A DNA stretch of 64,000 nt from CAZNKU01 sp045541135 (lineage in GTDB: Bacteria; Bacillota; Clostridia; Monoglobales; Firm-18): assembly GCA_045541135.1 (NCBI GenBank), contig JAZQIO010000038.1:49784-113783 (forward strand), read 5' to 3'. Made by a program: the position numbers and the translations under genes. The notes beneath the pieces were generated by a model. It made no database searches. It saw only the letters and a list, made by a program, of their open reading frames with translations, and was not told where the DNA came from. Of the stretch, positions 1-8,562 are shown piece by piece. Numbering within the stretch: position 1 is the stretch's first letter; every line of letters starts with the position of its first letter.

Positions 1-1
1 T

Positions 2-907
2 GCACTGTGCAGTATAGGTCCAATTTTATCAGTTCTTTTGTTAAGCATTTTTTACAAACCCCATGCGGCTACTTCCACCTACGAAATAGCAGATGTAAAA
101 ACAACAGTTGATGCTTTCAGACAGTTTACTCATGCACTGCCGGAATATGCAAATGAAATAATGATTGCCTTTGTACCTATTGTTTTGTTTTTTGTCTTTT
201 TCCAGCTTATTACCGGAAGATTTCACATACACAACATTTTAAAAATGTCTGTGGGCTTTTTATATACTTACATTGGTTTGGTGCTGTTTTTGACAGGCGC
301 AAATGTGGGATTTATGCCTGCCGGAAGATTAATCGGGGCAATGATATCCGGCAGTTCGTTCAGCGGTTTGCTTGTGCCCATAGGTATGCTTATGGGTTAC
401 TTTGTTGTTTCTGCAGAGCCTGCAGTTCATTCTTTGAAAAGACAGGTAAGCGAAATAACAAACGGTGCAATTTCGCAAAGATCTGTAGGCGTTGCACTTT
501 CAATAGGTGTTTCTGCTTCGGTTGGTATTGCGATGCTTAGAGTACTTTTCGGAATTTCCATACTTCCGTTTTTAATATTCGGATATGCTACTGCGCTGAT
601 TATAAGCTTTTTTGTTCCGCATATTTACACAGGTATTGCATTTGACTCCGGTGGTGTTGCCAGCGGCCCTATGACATCTACCTTTATGCTTCCATTTGCC
701 GTTGGTGCCTGTGAAGCTATAGGCGGAAATGTTATGACAGATGCCTTTGGAATTGTTGCTTTAATTGCAATGGCACCCCTTATAACCATTCAGATTTTAG
801 GCTTCCACGAAAGAAGAAATAAAATGAGAGCAATTAAAAAATTCCATAGCGAAATCAGTATGATTCAGGACGATATATTATTCTTTGATGAGGAGGAAGG
901 GCTATGA
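2..907 (+). CDS. DUF1538 family membrane protein, 5'-truncated by window edge
   Basis: The reading frame is open to the left edge without a stop, so the gene starts outside the window and only about 300 C-terminal residues are seen. The visible part has several hydrophobic segments rich in Gly and small residues (motifs GRLIGAMISG, FDSGGVASGPMTS), characteristic of DUF1538 proteins. These are multi-pass membrane proteins of unknown transport function that often carry two such domains. The tail is charged and ends in an acidic EEEGL. The stop overlaps the next start by 4 bp (ATGA), so the PII-like protein downstream is probably co-translated and a functional partner. Substrate unknown. Confidence 0.8.
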   Translation, partial: ALCSIGPILSVLLLSIFYKPHAATSTYEIADVKTTVDAFRQFTHALPEYANEIMIAFVPIVLFFVFFQLITGRFHIHNILKMSVGFLYTYIGLVLFLTGANVGFMPAGRLIGAMISGSSFSGLLVPIGMLMGYFVVSAEPAVHSLKRQVSEITNGAISQRSVGVALSIGVSASVGIAMLRVLFGISILPFLIFGYATALIISFFVPHIYTGIAFDSGGVASGPMTSTFMLPFAVGACEAIGGNVMTDAFGIVALIAMAPLITIQILGFHERRNKMRAIKKFHSEISMIQDDILFFDEEEGL

Positions 908-1572
908 GTAAACGACCTATGGTGCTTTTATCAATAGTAGAACGTGATAAAGGCCGCAAGCTCATCGATGAACTGAAAAAAACAGGTATAAAAGTCAATT
1001 TTCAATGTGTTGGTTTTGGTACTGCTCCTACTGAAATGATGGATATATTCGGTCTTGGAAGCAAGGATAAGGATATTATAATAAGCTATGGCTCAGAATA
1101 TGTTGTAAAGGATATGATGGCAAATTTTGGCACAAAATTTGAAAGCCATTCAAAATACGGCGGACTTATGATAATACTTAAAGTGTCTGCCGCCAACAGA
1201 ATACTTGCCGAAATTTTAAGCTTTAATACCGACAAAAATTTAGAAAAGGGAACTGATCCTATGAAAAACGAACATCACAATAATTTAATTGTTATTTCCG
1301 TTAACGAAGGCTATTCAGACGATATAATGCAGGTGGCAAGAAAAGCCGGTGCCACAGGCGGAACTGTTATAAAGGGCAGACTTGCCGATGTAGAGCAGTT
1401 TGCAGATTTGGGCAGAACAGATGTTGATGAGGAAAGAGAAATTTTGTGTATTCTTGCACCACTTAAAACAAGTGCACAAATTATGGAGGATGTCAATAAG
1501 GAATTTGGCATAAATTCAGCCGCAAACGGAATAATTATTGCCATACCAACGGAAAAGGCATATAAAATTTGA
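904..1572 (+). CDS. PII-like nitrogen-regulator-family protein paired with DUF1538
   Basis: A 222-residue cytoplasmic protein built as two ferredoxin-like halves (about 1-110 and 125-222). The second half, with GATGGTVIKGR and the ending IAIPTEKAYKI, reads like the PII signalling family (GlnB/GlnK-like). PII proteins bind nucleotides and small effectors and gate membrane transporters. Its 4-bp overlap with the DUF1538 membrane protein suggests it regulates that protein; this is inference from context, as with GlnK-AmtB. The canonical uridylylated T-loop tyrosine is not recognisable. A hairpin terminator follows directly. Confidence 0.75.
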   Translation: MSKRPMVLLSIVERDKGRKLIDELKKTGIKVNFQCVGFGTAPTEMMDIFGLGSKDKDIIISYGSEYVVKDMMANFGTKFESHSKYGGLMIILKVSAANRILAEILSFNTDKNLEKGTDPMKNEHHNNLIVISVNEGYSDDIMQVARKAGATGGTVIKGRLADVEQFADLGRTDVDEEREILCILAPLKTSAQIMEDVNKEFGINSAANGIIIAIPTEKAYKI

Positions 1573-1584
1573 TTTTATGAATGC

Positions 1585-1613
1585 AAAAAGCATCGACTTT
1601 GTCGATGCTTTTT
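1585..1613. terminator. bidirectional terminator hairpin
   Basis: A 13-bp perfect stem (AAAAAGCATCGAC with its complement) and a TTT loop. A-tract and T-tract flanks let it act for both the PII-like gene and the convergent DUF998 gene. Confidence 0.85.
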
Positions 1614-1642
1614 GACTGTTATAGCCAACAAATTGGATTTTG

Positions 1643-2245
1643 TTAATTAAGAATACACAAGACGAACAGCGGAATATAGCAACTTATCAAAATTAATCTT
1701 TGCCAAAGACCACCATACCTCAAAACTGTATCTGAAAACTTTTCTTTCTCTCCCATAATAAAGAAGCAAAAAAACACAAATGCGGTAACAAAGCTTAAAA
1801 GCGAAATTAAACCTATAAAGAATTTTGAGATTTGAAACTGCAATACCGCCAACAGAAATGGCACAATAAGCAAGGCGACAAATCCAATTGCGGAAGCTCC
1901 ACCGTGAATTTTGGTTATAGTATCTTCATTGTTTTTGTTTTCATTGAGTGGACAGAAACCTGAAATAATTTCACAACCAACCCCATATATCATAAGTAAT
2001 AGCCATATTACTATTGTCAATCCACCACAAAATTCTTGATACAAAGCATACGGAGCAATGCAGAATACAATACCGGACAGGATACAGCATATGTTATATA
2101 TCCACTTCACAGGGCTTTGACGTGAACCAAGTACAGAAAGAGCCATTTCTTTGTGGCTGTAATTCGGATAGAAATGAGCAAGAATTAATGGCAACAGATT
2201 ATCAATAAAAAGTGTTATAATCCATATATAAATCAGTACTTTCAT
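1643..2245 (-). CDS. DUF998 family membrane protein
   Basis: A 200-residue protein with about six hydrophobic helices. The motif LGSRQSPVKWIYN after the first helix is typical of DUF998 proteins, as is the HGGASAIGF segment at about residues 114-122. DUF998 members are small integral membrane proteins with no established function. The gene stands alone, convergent with the PII-like gene. The start lacks a strong Shine-Dalgarno, but a promoter (TTGAAA, 17 bp, TATAAT on the minus strand) lies about 40 bp upstream. Family call is fairly sure, role unknown. Confidence 0.75.
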   Translation of the reverse strand: MKVLIYIWIITLFIDNLLPLILAHFYPNYSHKEMALSVLGSRQSPVKWIYNICCILSGIVFCIAPYALYQEFCGGLTIVIWLLLMIYGVGCEIISGFCPLNENKNNEDTITKIHGGASAIGFVALLIVPFLLAVLQFQISKFFIGLISLLSFVTAFVFFCFFIMGEKEKFSDTVLRYGGLWQRLILISCYIPLFVLCILN

Positions 2246-2285
2246 GTTTATTCTTCATTCCCTAATAATAGTATTTGTTGAACAT

Positions 2286-2314
2286 ATTATACTACGAAAC
2301 AAGTTTTTTTTCAA
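2286..2314 (-). promoter_or_regulatory. promoter of DUF998 gene
   Basis: Minus strand -35 TTGAAA (2309-2314) and -10 TATAAT (2286-2291) with a 17-bp spacer. Confidence 0.65.
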
Positions 2315-2335
2315 TCCAATATATAACAATGATTT

Positions 2336-2692
2336 TTCAGGGACTACAGCTTGCAGGCAAGCTGCATAATTCGGCTTGCCAATCAAACTTCGTATATGCT
2401 CGCTTTCTTGGAGCCTCATTAATCTCACCACGGAAGTCTCCCAAGACCTGAAGGATACACAACAAAAAGAGATGCCATATGGCATCTCTTTTTTTTGGTG
2501 GACCTTCAGGGACACGTATGCTTTGCATACTAATTGCTTGACGACCCAAGCCAGTGGCTTCGGTACCCGTCTGCGCACTTTTTTGCTAAAAATCAGTACA
2601 CCGTACTGTTTTTCTTAACGCAAAAACCCTCTCAGGGTTCGAGTCCTTTCGGTCTGAAAACGTAAAAAAGAACACAAAAGTGTTCTTTTTTT
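2336..2692. repeat. tRNA-derived debris region with 25-bp direct repeat
   Basis: No credible gene lies in this stretch. A 25-bp sequence made of a T-run plus the 3' end of the downstream tRNA-Ile (CCA tail, acceptor and part of the T-arm, minus strand) occurs at 2489-2513 and again, as part of the intact tRNA and its terminator, at 2686-2710. A shorter piece (TTCAGGGAC) is at 2336-2344. Both long copies are preceded by different T-flanked hairpins (2466-2496 and 2664-2693). A T-arm-like GGTTCGAGTCC occurs at about 2637. This looks like remnants of a decayed tRNA array or of integration at a tRNA 3' end. Confidence 0.6.
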
Positions 2693-2693
2693 T
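2664..2693 (-). terminator. terminator of the tRNA-Glu/tRNA-Ile transcript
   Basis: A 12-bp stem AAAAAAGAACAC with its complement and an AAAA loop, directly after the 3' end of tRNA-Ile on the minus strand, followed by a T-run in that direction. Confidence 0.85.
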
Positions 2694-2769
2694 GGTGGAC
2701 CTTCAGGGACTCGGACCCCGGACCGACCGGTTATGAGCCGGTTGCTCTAACCAACTGAGCTAAAGGTCC
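2693..2769 (-). tRNA. tRNA with CAT anticodon, probably tRNA-Ile2 (lysidine type)
   Basis: 77 nt with encoded CCA. The acceptor stem GGACCTT pairs with AAGGTCC. The anticodon arm reads GGCTCATAACC, giving anticodon CAT. The 5' half (GGACCTTTAGCTCAGTTGG) matches what I recall of Firmicute tRNA-Ile2, in which C34 is modified to lysidine by TilS, rather than elongator tRNA-Met. That assignment is from memory and a Met assignment cannot be excluded. It is cotranscribed with tRNA-Glu upstream. Confidence 0.85.
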
Positions 2770-2788
2770 GTATTAAGTTGAAAAGAAA

Positions 2789-2863
2789 TGGTGACTCATA
2801 GGGGATTCGAACCCCTGTTGCCGCCGTGAGAGGGCGGAGTCTTAACCGCTTGACCAATGAGCC
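2789..2863 (-). tRNA. tRNA-Glu (CTC anticodon)
   Basis: 75 nt with encoded CCA and a full cloverleaf. The acceptor GGCTCAT pairs with ATGAGTC with one G-T wobble. The anticodon stem CCGCC/GGCGG encloses CTC. The T-arm has GGTTCGAATCC. The CTC isoacceptor is less common than TTC in AT-rich Clostridia. First gene of a two-tRNA transcript. Confidence 0.92.
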
Positions 2864-2893
2864 GAATACCTTATCCATTTCAAGGACTTATAT

Positions 2894-2922
2894 ATTATAT
2901 CATAGGTTTTTGGGGAATGCAA
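2894..2922 (-). promoter_or_regulatory. promoter of the tRNA-Glu/tRNA-Ile pair
   Basis: Minus strand -35 TTGCAT (2917-2922), 17-bp spacer, -10 TATAAT (2894-2899), ending 31 bp before the mature tRNA-Glu. Confidence 0.75.
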
Positions 2923-2970
2923 GTGTTTTTTTGAAAAAAATCGAAATATTTTTGCTATTGTATTATACAG

Positions 2971-3000
2971 AAAAAGGAAACCGCCTTTCAGACGATTTCC
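2971..3000 (-). terminator. terminator of citrate synthase gene
   Basis: Minus strand stem GGAAATCG/CGGTTTCC (one wobble) followed by TTTTT, 16 bp after the stop codon. Confidence 0.65.
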
Positions 3001-3015
3001 GTTTTTAAAAATGAA

Positions 3016-4380
3016 TTATCTTTTATCCAAAGGAATATATTCAGTTTTCTTAACAACGCTTTTGTAAGCAGGTCTTATAATTTTGTTATTTGTCATAACC
3101 TCTTCAATTCTGTGTGCACACCAACCCACAACACGTGCCATTGCAAACAGTGGTGTATAAAGCTCGCTTGAAATTCCAAGCATACTGTAAACAAAGCCGC
3201 TGTAAAAGTCTACGTTTGCGGCAAGAGCCTGGTTGTTTCCCTTGATTTCGTGGAACAAATCCGGAGTAAGTCTTTCAACCGCCTTGTAAAGTTCAAATTC
3301 CTTTTCACAGTTTTTAGCCTTTGCAAGCTTTGCGGCATATTCCTTAAGCAACACTGCACGAGGGTCTGAAAGTGTGTATACAGCGTGTCCCATACCGTAC
3401 ACGAGACCAGATTTGTCGTAAGCATCTTTTTTTAGTATTTTTGTAATATAAGCTTTAACTTCTTCTTCGTCTTCCCAATTTTTAACGTTGGATTTTATTT
3501 CGTCCATCATACCGATGACTCTGTTGTTTGCACCACCGTGTTTTGGTCCCTTCAAAGAACCTACGGAAGCGGCAATTGCAGAGTAAGTGTCAGTACCTGT
3601 TGAAGAAACAACCTTTGTTACAAATGTTGAGTTGTTACCTGCGCCGTGTTCTGCATGAAGAATAAGTGCAAGGTCTAAAACCTTTGCTTCAAGGTCTGTA
3701 TACTTGTTGTCAGGTCTTATCATATACAGGAAGTTTTCTGCCATAGAAAGTCCTTTTTGCGGAGAATGAAGGTAAAGGCTCTTTCTGTCATAATAGTGCA
3801 TTTTTGCACAGTATGCATGCGCTATCATAACAGGGAATCTTGCAATAAGCAAAACTGACTGTCTTATTAAGTTTGGTAATGAAAGCTCGTCCGGATTAGG
3901 ATCGTCTGCATAAAGTGCCAATACACATTTTGCGAGCTTGTTCATAATGTCCGGAGTAGGATTTTTAAGTATAATGTCTTCAGTAAAGTCCTTTGGAAGA
4001 TTCATAGATTCATTTAAAAGCTCAGTAAAGCTTGTAAGCTGTGATTTTGTGGGAAGCTTACCGAAGGTAATAAGAAAAATCGTCTCCTCAAAACCGAATC
4101 TGTCTTCCTCAATGCAGTTACGTACCATATCTGTTACGTTAACACCACGGTAGCGAAGTCTGCCCTCAACATCTACCTTTTCGTTTTCGTCAAAAATATA
4201 TCCGTGAACGTCGCCTATATTTGTAAGACCAACAAGTACACCTGTACCGTTTGAGTTTCTAAGACCTCTTTTTACATTGTACTGATTATAGTAAGCAGGG
4301 TCTATAAAATTGCTTTCGTTAGCTATTTCAAAAAGCTTGTCTACTATCTCGTGGTCGTTGAAATAATTTTCTGAATTCAT
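3016..4380 (-). CDS. gltA: citrate/2-methylcitrate synthase family protein
   Basis: A 454-residue cytoplasmic enzyme condensing acetyl-CoA with oxaloacetate to citrate. Family landmarks are in order: LRYRGVNVTDM near the N-terminus, the catalytic histidine segment LILHAEHGAGNNSTF, GPKHGGANNRV with the second histidine, GMGHAVYTLSDPRA, and DFYSGFVYSMLG with the catalytic aspartate. The Shine-Dalgarno GAGGTG precedes the ATG. It is transcribed alone with its own promoter and terminator. In an anaerobe it most likely feeds the oxidative branch to 2-oxoglutarate and glutamate. A methylcitrate role is possible, but no prp genes are nearby. Confidence 0.93.
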   Translation of the reverse strand: MNSENYFNDHEIVDKLFEIANESNFIDPAYYNQYNVKRGLRNSNGTGVLVGLTNIGDVHGYIFDENEKVDVEGRLRYRGVNVTDMVRNCIEEDRFGFEETIFLITFGKLPTKSQLTSFTELLNESMNLPKDFTEDIILKNPTPDIMNKLAKCVLALYADDPNPDELSLPNLIRQSVLLIARFPVMIAHAYCAKMHYYDRKSLYLHSPQKGLSMAENFLYMIRPDNKYTDLEAKVLDLALILHAEHGAGNNSTFVTKVVSSTGTDTYSAIAASVGSLKGPKHGGANNRVIGMMDEIKSNVKNWEDEEEVKAYITKILKKDAYDKSGLVYGMGHAVYTLSDPRAVLLKEYAAKLAKAKNCEKEFELYKAVERLTPDLFHEIKGNNQALAANVDFYSGFVYSMLGISSELYTPLFAMARVVGWCAHRIEEVMTNNKIIRPAYKSVVKKTEYIPLDKR

Positions 4381-4423
4381 AATAACACCTCGTTATTTTG
4401 CAAAATTAATTTTTATTTTTCAT

Positions 4424-4452
4424 ATTATACCTTAAAAAACCTATAAAGTCAA
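4424..4452 (-). promoter_or_regulatory. promoter of citrate synthase gene
   Basis: Minus strand -35 TTGACT (4447-4452), 17-bp spacer, -10 TATAAT (4424-4429). The rest of the intergenic stretch up to 4700 is AT-rich and I see no gene or clear structure in it. Confidence 0.8.
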
Positions 4453-4709
4453 GGTCTCTAGATACATAAAACCACATAAAATGAAATTTTTTTTGTGTTT
4501 TTTTCACAAATCGGTATTAAAATTTGTAAAATCAAAGCTAAAATACTCAAAAATGAAAAAATCTCATCTGTTTTTGTCAAGAATACTGAGATTTGGTGTT
4601 TTTTGACGTAAAACACTCTGAAGGATTGCTTTTTTATGACCATTTTCACCTAAAAAAACGCAGATATGTGGGTAATTTTAACAATAAATAACCAAAAGCA
4701 CTTTTTTAC

Positions 4710-4738
4710 TTTACAAAATACAAATTTTGTAGTATTAT
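4710..4738 (+). promoter_or_regulatory. promoter of thrC
   Basis: -35 TTTACA (4710-4715), 17-bp spacer, -10 TATTAT (4733-4738). It lies inside any longer version of the thrC ORF and supports the downstream start at 4777. Confidence 0.7.
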
Positions 4739-4776
4739 ATATGTTAGCATTATTGTGTTTTAAAGGCGGTGTATTA

Positions 4777-6279
4777 ATGAATTACAACAGTACAAGAAGC
4801 AAAGACTATGAATGTACAAGCTCACATGCTATAAAGACAGGTCTTGCTCCTGATGGAGGACTTTTTGTACCCGATGATTTTCCTTCAGTTTCAATACATG
4901 AAATTGATAAAATGAAAGACTGCACCTATGTACAGCGTGCTGAAAATATTATTGGCAAATATCTTACGGATTTTACCGCTGATGAGATTGCCGAATGCGT
5001 TAATGCTGCGTATAACAGGGAAAAATTCGGGTCAGACAGTATTACTCCCGTTTACAAACTTAACAACAATGTGTATTTCCTTGAATTGTGGCACGGTGTT
5101 ACCTGTGCATTTAAGGATGTTGCACTTCAGATTTTGCCTCACTTTTTAACAAAGGCAATTAAAAAGACTAACGATGACAGAACCGTTGTTATTCTTGTTG
5201 CTACGTCAGGTGACACGGGTAAGGCTGCATTAGAAGGCTTTAAGGATGTCGAGGGCACAAAGATTGCAGTGTTTTATCCAAACGACGGGGTTTCCGATAT
5301 TCAAAGATTACAAATGATTACTCAGGACGGTAATAATGTTGCGGTAGGCGGCATACTCGGTAACTTTGACGATGCACAAAGCGGTGTGAAAAAGATTTTT
5401 ACAGATGAGGAATTTAAAAAGTTCCTTGATGAAAAGGGCTATATGCTTTCATCCGCAAACTCCATAAACTGGGGCAGATTGCTTCCGCAGATTGTTTATT
5501 ATTTCTCCTCATATTGCGATATGCTGAAGGCAGGGGAAATAAGCCTTGGTGATAAAGTGAACTTTGTGGTTCCAACAGGTAACTTCGGTGACATTCTTGC
5601 AGGTTATTATGCCAAGAAAATGGGACTTCCCGTTAACAAGCTTATCTGTGCTTCAAATGAAAATAACGTTCTTACAGATTTTATCCGTACAGGCGTATAT
5701 AACAAAAACAGAGATTTCCGTGTTACTGCATCTCCTTCAATGGATATACTTATTTCAAGTAACCTTGAAAGATTTTTGTATGATGTTGCAGGCAATGATT
5801 GCGGTACCGTAAAAGGATATATGGAAGCTCTTGCAGCTGAGGGTAAATACGAAGTAAGTGAAGATATGAAGGATAAAATTTCCGAAATACTTTGGGGTGG
5901 TTGCTGTGATGACAACGACACATTGCTTACAATAAAAGATACCTTCGAAAGCTACGGGTACATAATGGATACACATACTGCAGTAGGAAAAAATGTTTAC
6001 GACCAGTATTTGTTTGAAACAGGAGATATGTCAAAAACTGTTATACTTTCCACAGCAAGTCCTTACAAATTCAACAATGCTGTTTTAACAGCACTTGAAG
6101 GTGAGGAAACCCTGGAAGGTAAAAATGAATTTGACCTATTGGATCAGCTTAATGAAAAAACTTCTCTGGATATACCAAAATCTTTGGATGAACTGAGAAC
6201 AAAAACTCCGAGATTTACAGATTCTGTTGAAAAAGACAAATTAAAAGAATTTGTATGTAGTAAGCTGTTGGGAATATAA
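4777..6279 (+). CDS. thrC: threonine synthase
   Basis: A 500-residue PLP-dependent enzyme converting O-phosphohomoserine to threonine. Landmarks are the N-terminal MNYNSTRSKDYECTSSHAI, GLAPDGGLFVPD, the PLP-lysine segment HGVTCAFKDVALQ, and the phosphate-binding loop ATSGDTGKAALEGF. The length matches the long bacterial/fungal ThrC class. The start at 4777 is chosen because AAAGGCGG lies 7 bp upstream and the family N-terminus begins there; an upstream in-frame ATG at 4666 would place the promoter inside the gene. Monocistronic. A weak hairpin overlaps the stop codon. Confidence 0.95.
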   Translation: MNYNSTRSKDYECTSSHAIKTGLAPDGGLFVPDDFPSVSIHEIDKMKDCTYVQRAENIIGKYLTDFTADEIAECVNAAYNREKFGSDSITPVYKLNNNVYFLELWHGVTCAFKDVALQILPHFLTKAIKKTNDDRTVVILVATSGDTGKAALEGFKDVEGTKIAVFYPNDGVSDIQRLQMITQDGNNVAVGGILGNFDDAQSGVKKIFTDEEFKKFLDEKGYMLSSANSINWGRLLPQIVYYFSSYCDMLKAGEISLGDKVNFVVPTGNFGDILAGYYAKKMGLPVNKLICASNENNVLTDFIRTGVYNKNRDFRVTASPSMDILISSNLERFLYDVAGNDCGTVKGYMEALAAEGKYEVSEDMKDKISEILWGGCCDDNDTLLTIKDTFESYGYIMDTHTAVGKNVYDQYLFETGDMSKTVILSTASPYKFNNAVLTALEGEETLEGKNEFDLLDQLNEKTSLDIPKSLDELRTKTPRFTDSVEKDKLKEFVCSKLLGI

Positions 6280-6287
6280 ACCCAACA
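6266..6287. other. short hairpin over the thrC stop codon
   Basis: A 7-bp stem TGTTGGG/CCCAACA with an 8-nt loop that spans the stop codon. There is no T-run after it, so it may protect the mRNA 3' end rather than act as an intrinsic terminator. Confidence 0.4.
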
Positions 6288-6297
6288 ACTTAAAAGA

Positions 6298-6471
6298 TTA
6301 TCTTGCCTTGAAAGTTTCGCAGTCTGTTTCGGATGTTGTTGTGGCACTGCTTGGACCTACATTGATATGTCCTGCCATACACTTTTTGTTGTCGTTGTAT
6401 ACACAGTCTGATACGTGACAGCAAATTCCGCAGATTTCGTCTTTGTTGGTTGAATTACAGTTGTTTTGCAT
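6298..6471 (-). CDS. DUF1540 cysteine-rich small protein
   Basis: A 57-residue protein with the pattern CGICCHVSDCVYNDNKKC followed by AGHINVG and a terminal TDCETF. This matches the DUF1540 motif: conserved Cys residues that probably bind a metal, and a C-x-x-F ending. Function is not established; such proteins are common in spore-forming Firmicutes. The second Met (6469-6471) is the start, because the GGGAG Shine-Dalgarno on the minus strand is 9 nt before it and directly abuts the first Met. Convergent with thrC, divergent from the metallophosphoesterase. Confidence 0.8.
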   Translation of the reverse strand: MQNNCNSTNKDEICGICCHVSDCVYNDNKKCMAGHINVGPSSATTTSETDCETFKAR

Positions 6472-6534
6472 AAATAACATCTCCCTTCAGCGTTATTATT
6501 GTCATTTGGAGAAATATTATACAAGGGTGAAATT

Positions 6535-7212
6535 ATGGCATTGTTTTCTATATCGGATTTGCATCTTTCCTTTGGTGCAGACAAGCCAATGGATGTATTC
6601 GGTAAAAAATGGGAAAATTACGAAGAAAAATTAAAAATCAACTGGAACAGCATTGTTGCGAAAGATGACATTGTTATTGTAAACGGTGATAACTCCTGGG
6701 CAACTTATTTGGAAGATACCTTTAAGGACTTCAGCTTTATAAACAGCTTAAATGGTACAAAGCTGATATCAAAGGGAAATCACGACTATTGGTGGTCAAC
6801 TATGAGCAAGCATCAAAAGTGGTGTGAGCAAAATAGTTTTGATACAATAAAATTTTTGCATAATAATTATTATATGTATGCAGAAACCGCAATATGCGGT
6901 ACAAGAGGATGGCAACTTACCAAGTGCGACGAGGATGATATGAAGGTTCACAACCGCGAGCTTGAACGTCTTAAAATTTCACTTGACCTTGCTGTCAAAG
7001 AAAATCCACGCAACATAATTGTTGCATTGCATTTCCCGCCTGATGAACATTTTCGTCGATTGATTGAAGGATATAATGTGGACTTGTGTCTTTTTGGTCA
7101 TCTTCACGGGTTGGGTTTTAAGGACTATAAAGACTATGAAGAAAACAGAATAGCTTACAAGCTTGTATCTTGTGACTATTTAGAGTTTCTACCTTATAAA
7201 ATAATGTCTTGA
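6535..7212 (+). CDS. calcineurin-like metallophosphoesterase
   Basis: A 225-residue cytoplasmic protein with the binuclear-metal phosphoesterase motifs in order: SDLHLS (D-x-H), NGDNSW (GD), SKGNHDYWW (GNHD), ALHFPP (H) and LFGHLHGL (G-H-x-H). The start at 6535 begins the family N-terminus MALFSISDLHLS and has AAGGGTG upstream; a start at 6499 would lie before this site. Substrate cannot be inferred. It directly precedes the tig promoter, which overlaps its stop codon. Confidence 0.85.
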   Translation: MALFSISDLHLSFGADKPMDVFGKKWENYEEKLKINWNSIVAKDDIVIVNGDNSWATYLEDTFKDFSFINSLNGTKLISKGNHDYWWSTMSKHQKWCEQNSFDTIKFLHNNYYMYAETAICGTRGWQLTKCDEDDMKVHNRELERLKISLDLAVKENPRNIIVALHFPPDEHFRRLIEGYNVDLCLFGHLHGLGFKDYKDYEENRIAYKLVSCDYLEFLPYKIMS

Positions 7213-7237
7213 AAAAAACAAAAAAATATGTTAAAAT
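7209..7237 (+). promoter_or_regulatory. promoter of the tig gene
   Basis: -35 TTGAAA (7209-7214), 17-bp spacer, -10 TAAAAT (7232-7237). It overlaps the stop codon of the metallophosphoesterase gene. Confidence 0.75.
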
Positions 7238-7271
7238 TATATGATAAGAAATTGGAAGGAGCAATTTTAAA

Positions 7272-8543
7272 ATGGCAAAGTTAGAAAAGATAGAAAACAG
7301 CGTAGCGGAGTTTAAATTAGACATTACTCCCGAAAAATTTGAAGAAGGAATGAAAAAGTCTTACAATAAAAATGTTAAGTATATAAATGTTCCGGGCTTC
7401 AGAAAAGGTAAAGCACCTCGTGTGATGATTGAAAAAATGTACGGTGCAGAAGTATTTTATGAAGATGCACTAAACTTCGTATTTGGCGATGTTTATGAAG
7501 AAGCAGTTAAGGAACTTGAACTTGATGTAGTTGACCAGCCTGAAATTACAGACGTAAGTGAAATCAAAAAAGGTGAAAATACTACTCTTTCAGTTAAAGT
7601 AACTGTAAAGCCTGAAGTTAAATTGGGTAAATATAAAGGTATTAAACTTGAAAAAGTTGAGTATAATGTAAGCGATGAAGATGTAGATGCAGAAATTTCC
7701 AGATTGCAGGAAAGAAACTCAAGAGTAGTTGAAGTTGAAGACAGAGCTGTTGAAAAGGATGACATCGCAGTTATAGACTTTGAAGGCTTTAAAGATGGTG
7801 TTGCTTTTGAAGGTGGCGCCGGTAAGGACTTCGAACTTACAATCGGTTCCGGTCAGTTTATCCCCGGCTTTGAAGATCAGCTTATCGGTGCTAACAAGGG
7901 TGATGACGTTACAGTAAACGTAACTTTCCCTGAAGATTATCATGCTGAAGATTTGAAGGGTGCTGCAGTAGAATTCAAGGTTAAGATTAATGCTATTAAG
8001 AAAAAAGAGCTTCCTGAACTTGATGACGAATTTGCAAAGGATGTTTCTGAATTCGATACATTTGACGAACTTAAAGCAGATACAAAAGCAAAGCTTGAAA
8101 AACAAAATGCAGATAAGGCAAAGGCTGAAACAGAAGATAAAGCTATTGAAGCTGTTGCCGAAAAGACAGAGGTTGAAATTCCTGAATGCATGATCAACCA
8201 TCAGCTTGAAAATATGCTTAGAGATTACGATGCAAGACTTCAGGGTCAGGGCATCAACCTACAGCAGTATTTCCAGATGACAGGTATGACTGCAGATTCA
8301 TTCAAGGAACAGTTTAAAGACCATGCTACAAAGCAGGTTAAGGTTTCTTTGACACTTGAAGCTATTGCTAAGGCTGAAAAGGTTGAAGCATCTGCTGAAG
8401 AAGTTGAAGAAGAATATAACAAGATTGCAGAAAACTATCAGATGAAGGCTGAAGATATCAAAAAATTCATCCACGAAGACGATATTAAAGACGGCATCGT
8501 AAACAGAAAAGTTGTTGAAATGATAGTTGCTGAATCTAAGTAA
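7272..8543 (+). CDS. tig: trigger factor
   Basis: A 423-residue ribosome-associated chaperone and peptidyl-prolyl isomerase acting on nascent chains. The N-terminal ribosome-binding domain carries the GFRKGKAPR signature at about residues 43-51. An FKBP-type PPIase domain follows (about 155-240, with DIAVIDFEGF and FIPGFEDQLIG). A helical C-terminal domain begins near ELPELDDEFAKDVSEF. Length is typical. GGAAGGAG lies before the ATG. It heads the tig-clpP-clpX block, a common Firmicute order that joins folding to proteolysis. Confidence 0.97.
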   Translation: MAKLEKIENSVAEFKLDITPEKFEEGMKKSYNKNVKYINVPGFRKGKAPRVMIEKMYGAEVFYEDALNFVFGDVYEEAVKELELDVVDQPEITDVSEIKKGENTTLSVKVTVKPEVKLGKYKGIKLEKVEYNVSDEDVDAEISRLQERNSRVVEVEDRAVEKDDIAVIDFEGFKDGVAFEGGAGKDFELTIGSGQFIPGFEDQLIGANKGDDVTVNVTFPEDYHAEDLKGAAVEFKVKINAIKKKELPELDDEFAKDVSEFDTFDELKADTKAKLEKQNADKAKAETEDKAIEAVAEKTEVEIPECMINHQLENMLRDYDARLQGQGINLQQYFQMTGMTADSFKEQFKDHATKQVKVSLTLEAIAKAEKVEASAEEVEEEYNKIAENYQMKAEDIKKFIHEDDIKDGIVNRKVVEMIVAESK

Positions 8544-8562
8544 TTTATCAGGGGGAATCATA

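Noticed and set aside
2255..2578. Minus-strand ORF of 107 codons near the tRNA pair
   Set aside because: It runs through a terminator hairpin and a duplicated tRNA end; the composition is not protein-like and it overlaps the DUF998 promoter.
7719..8201. 160-codon antisense ORF within tig
   Set aside because: It is a shadow of a highly expressed gene, with no ribosome-binding site or protein-like pattern.
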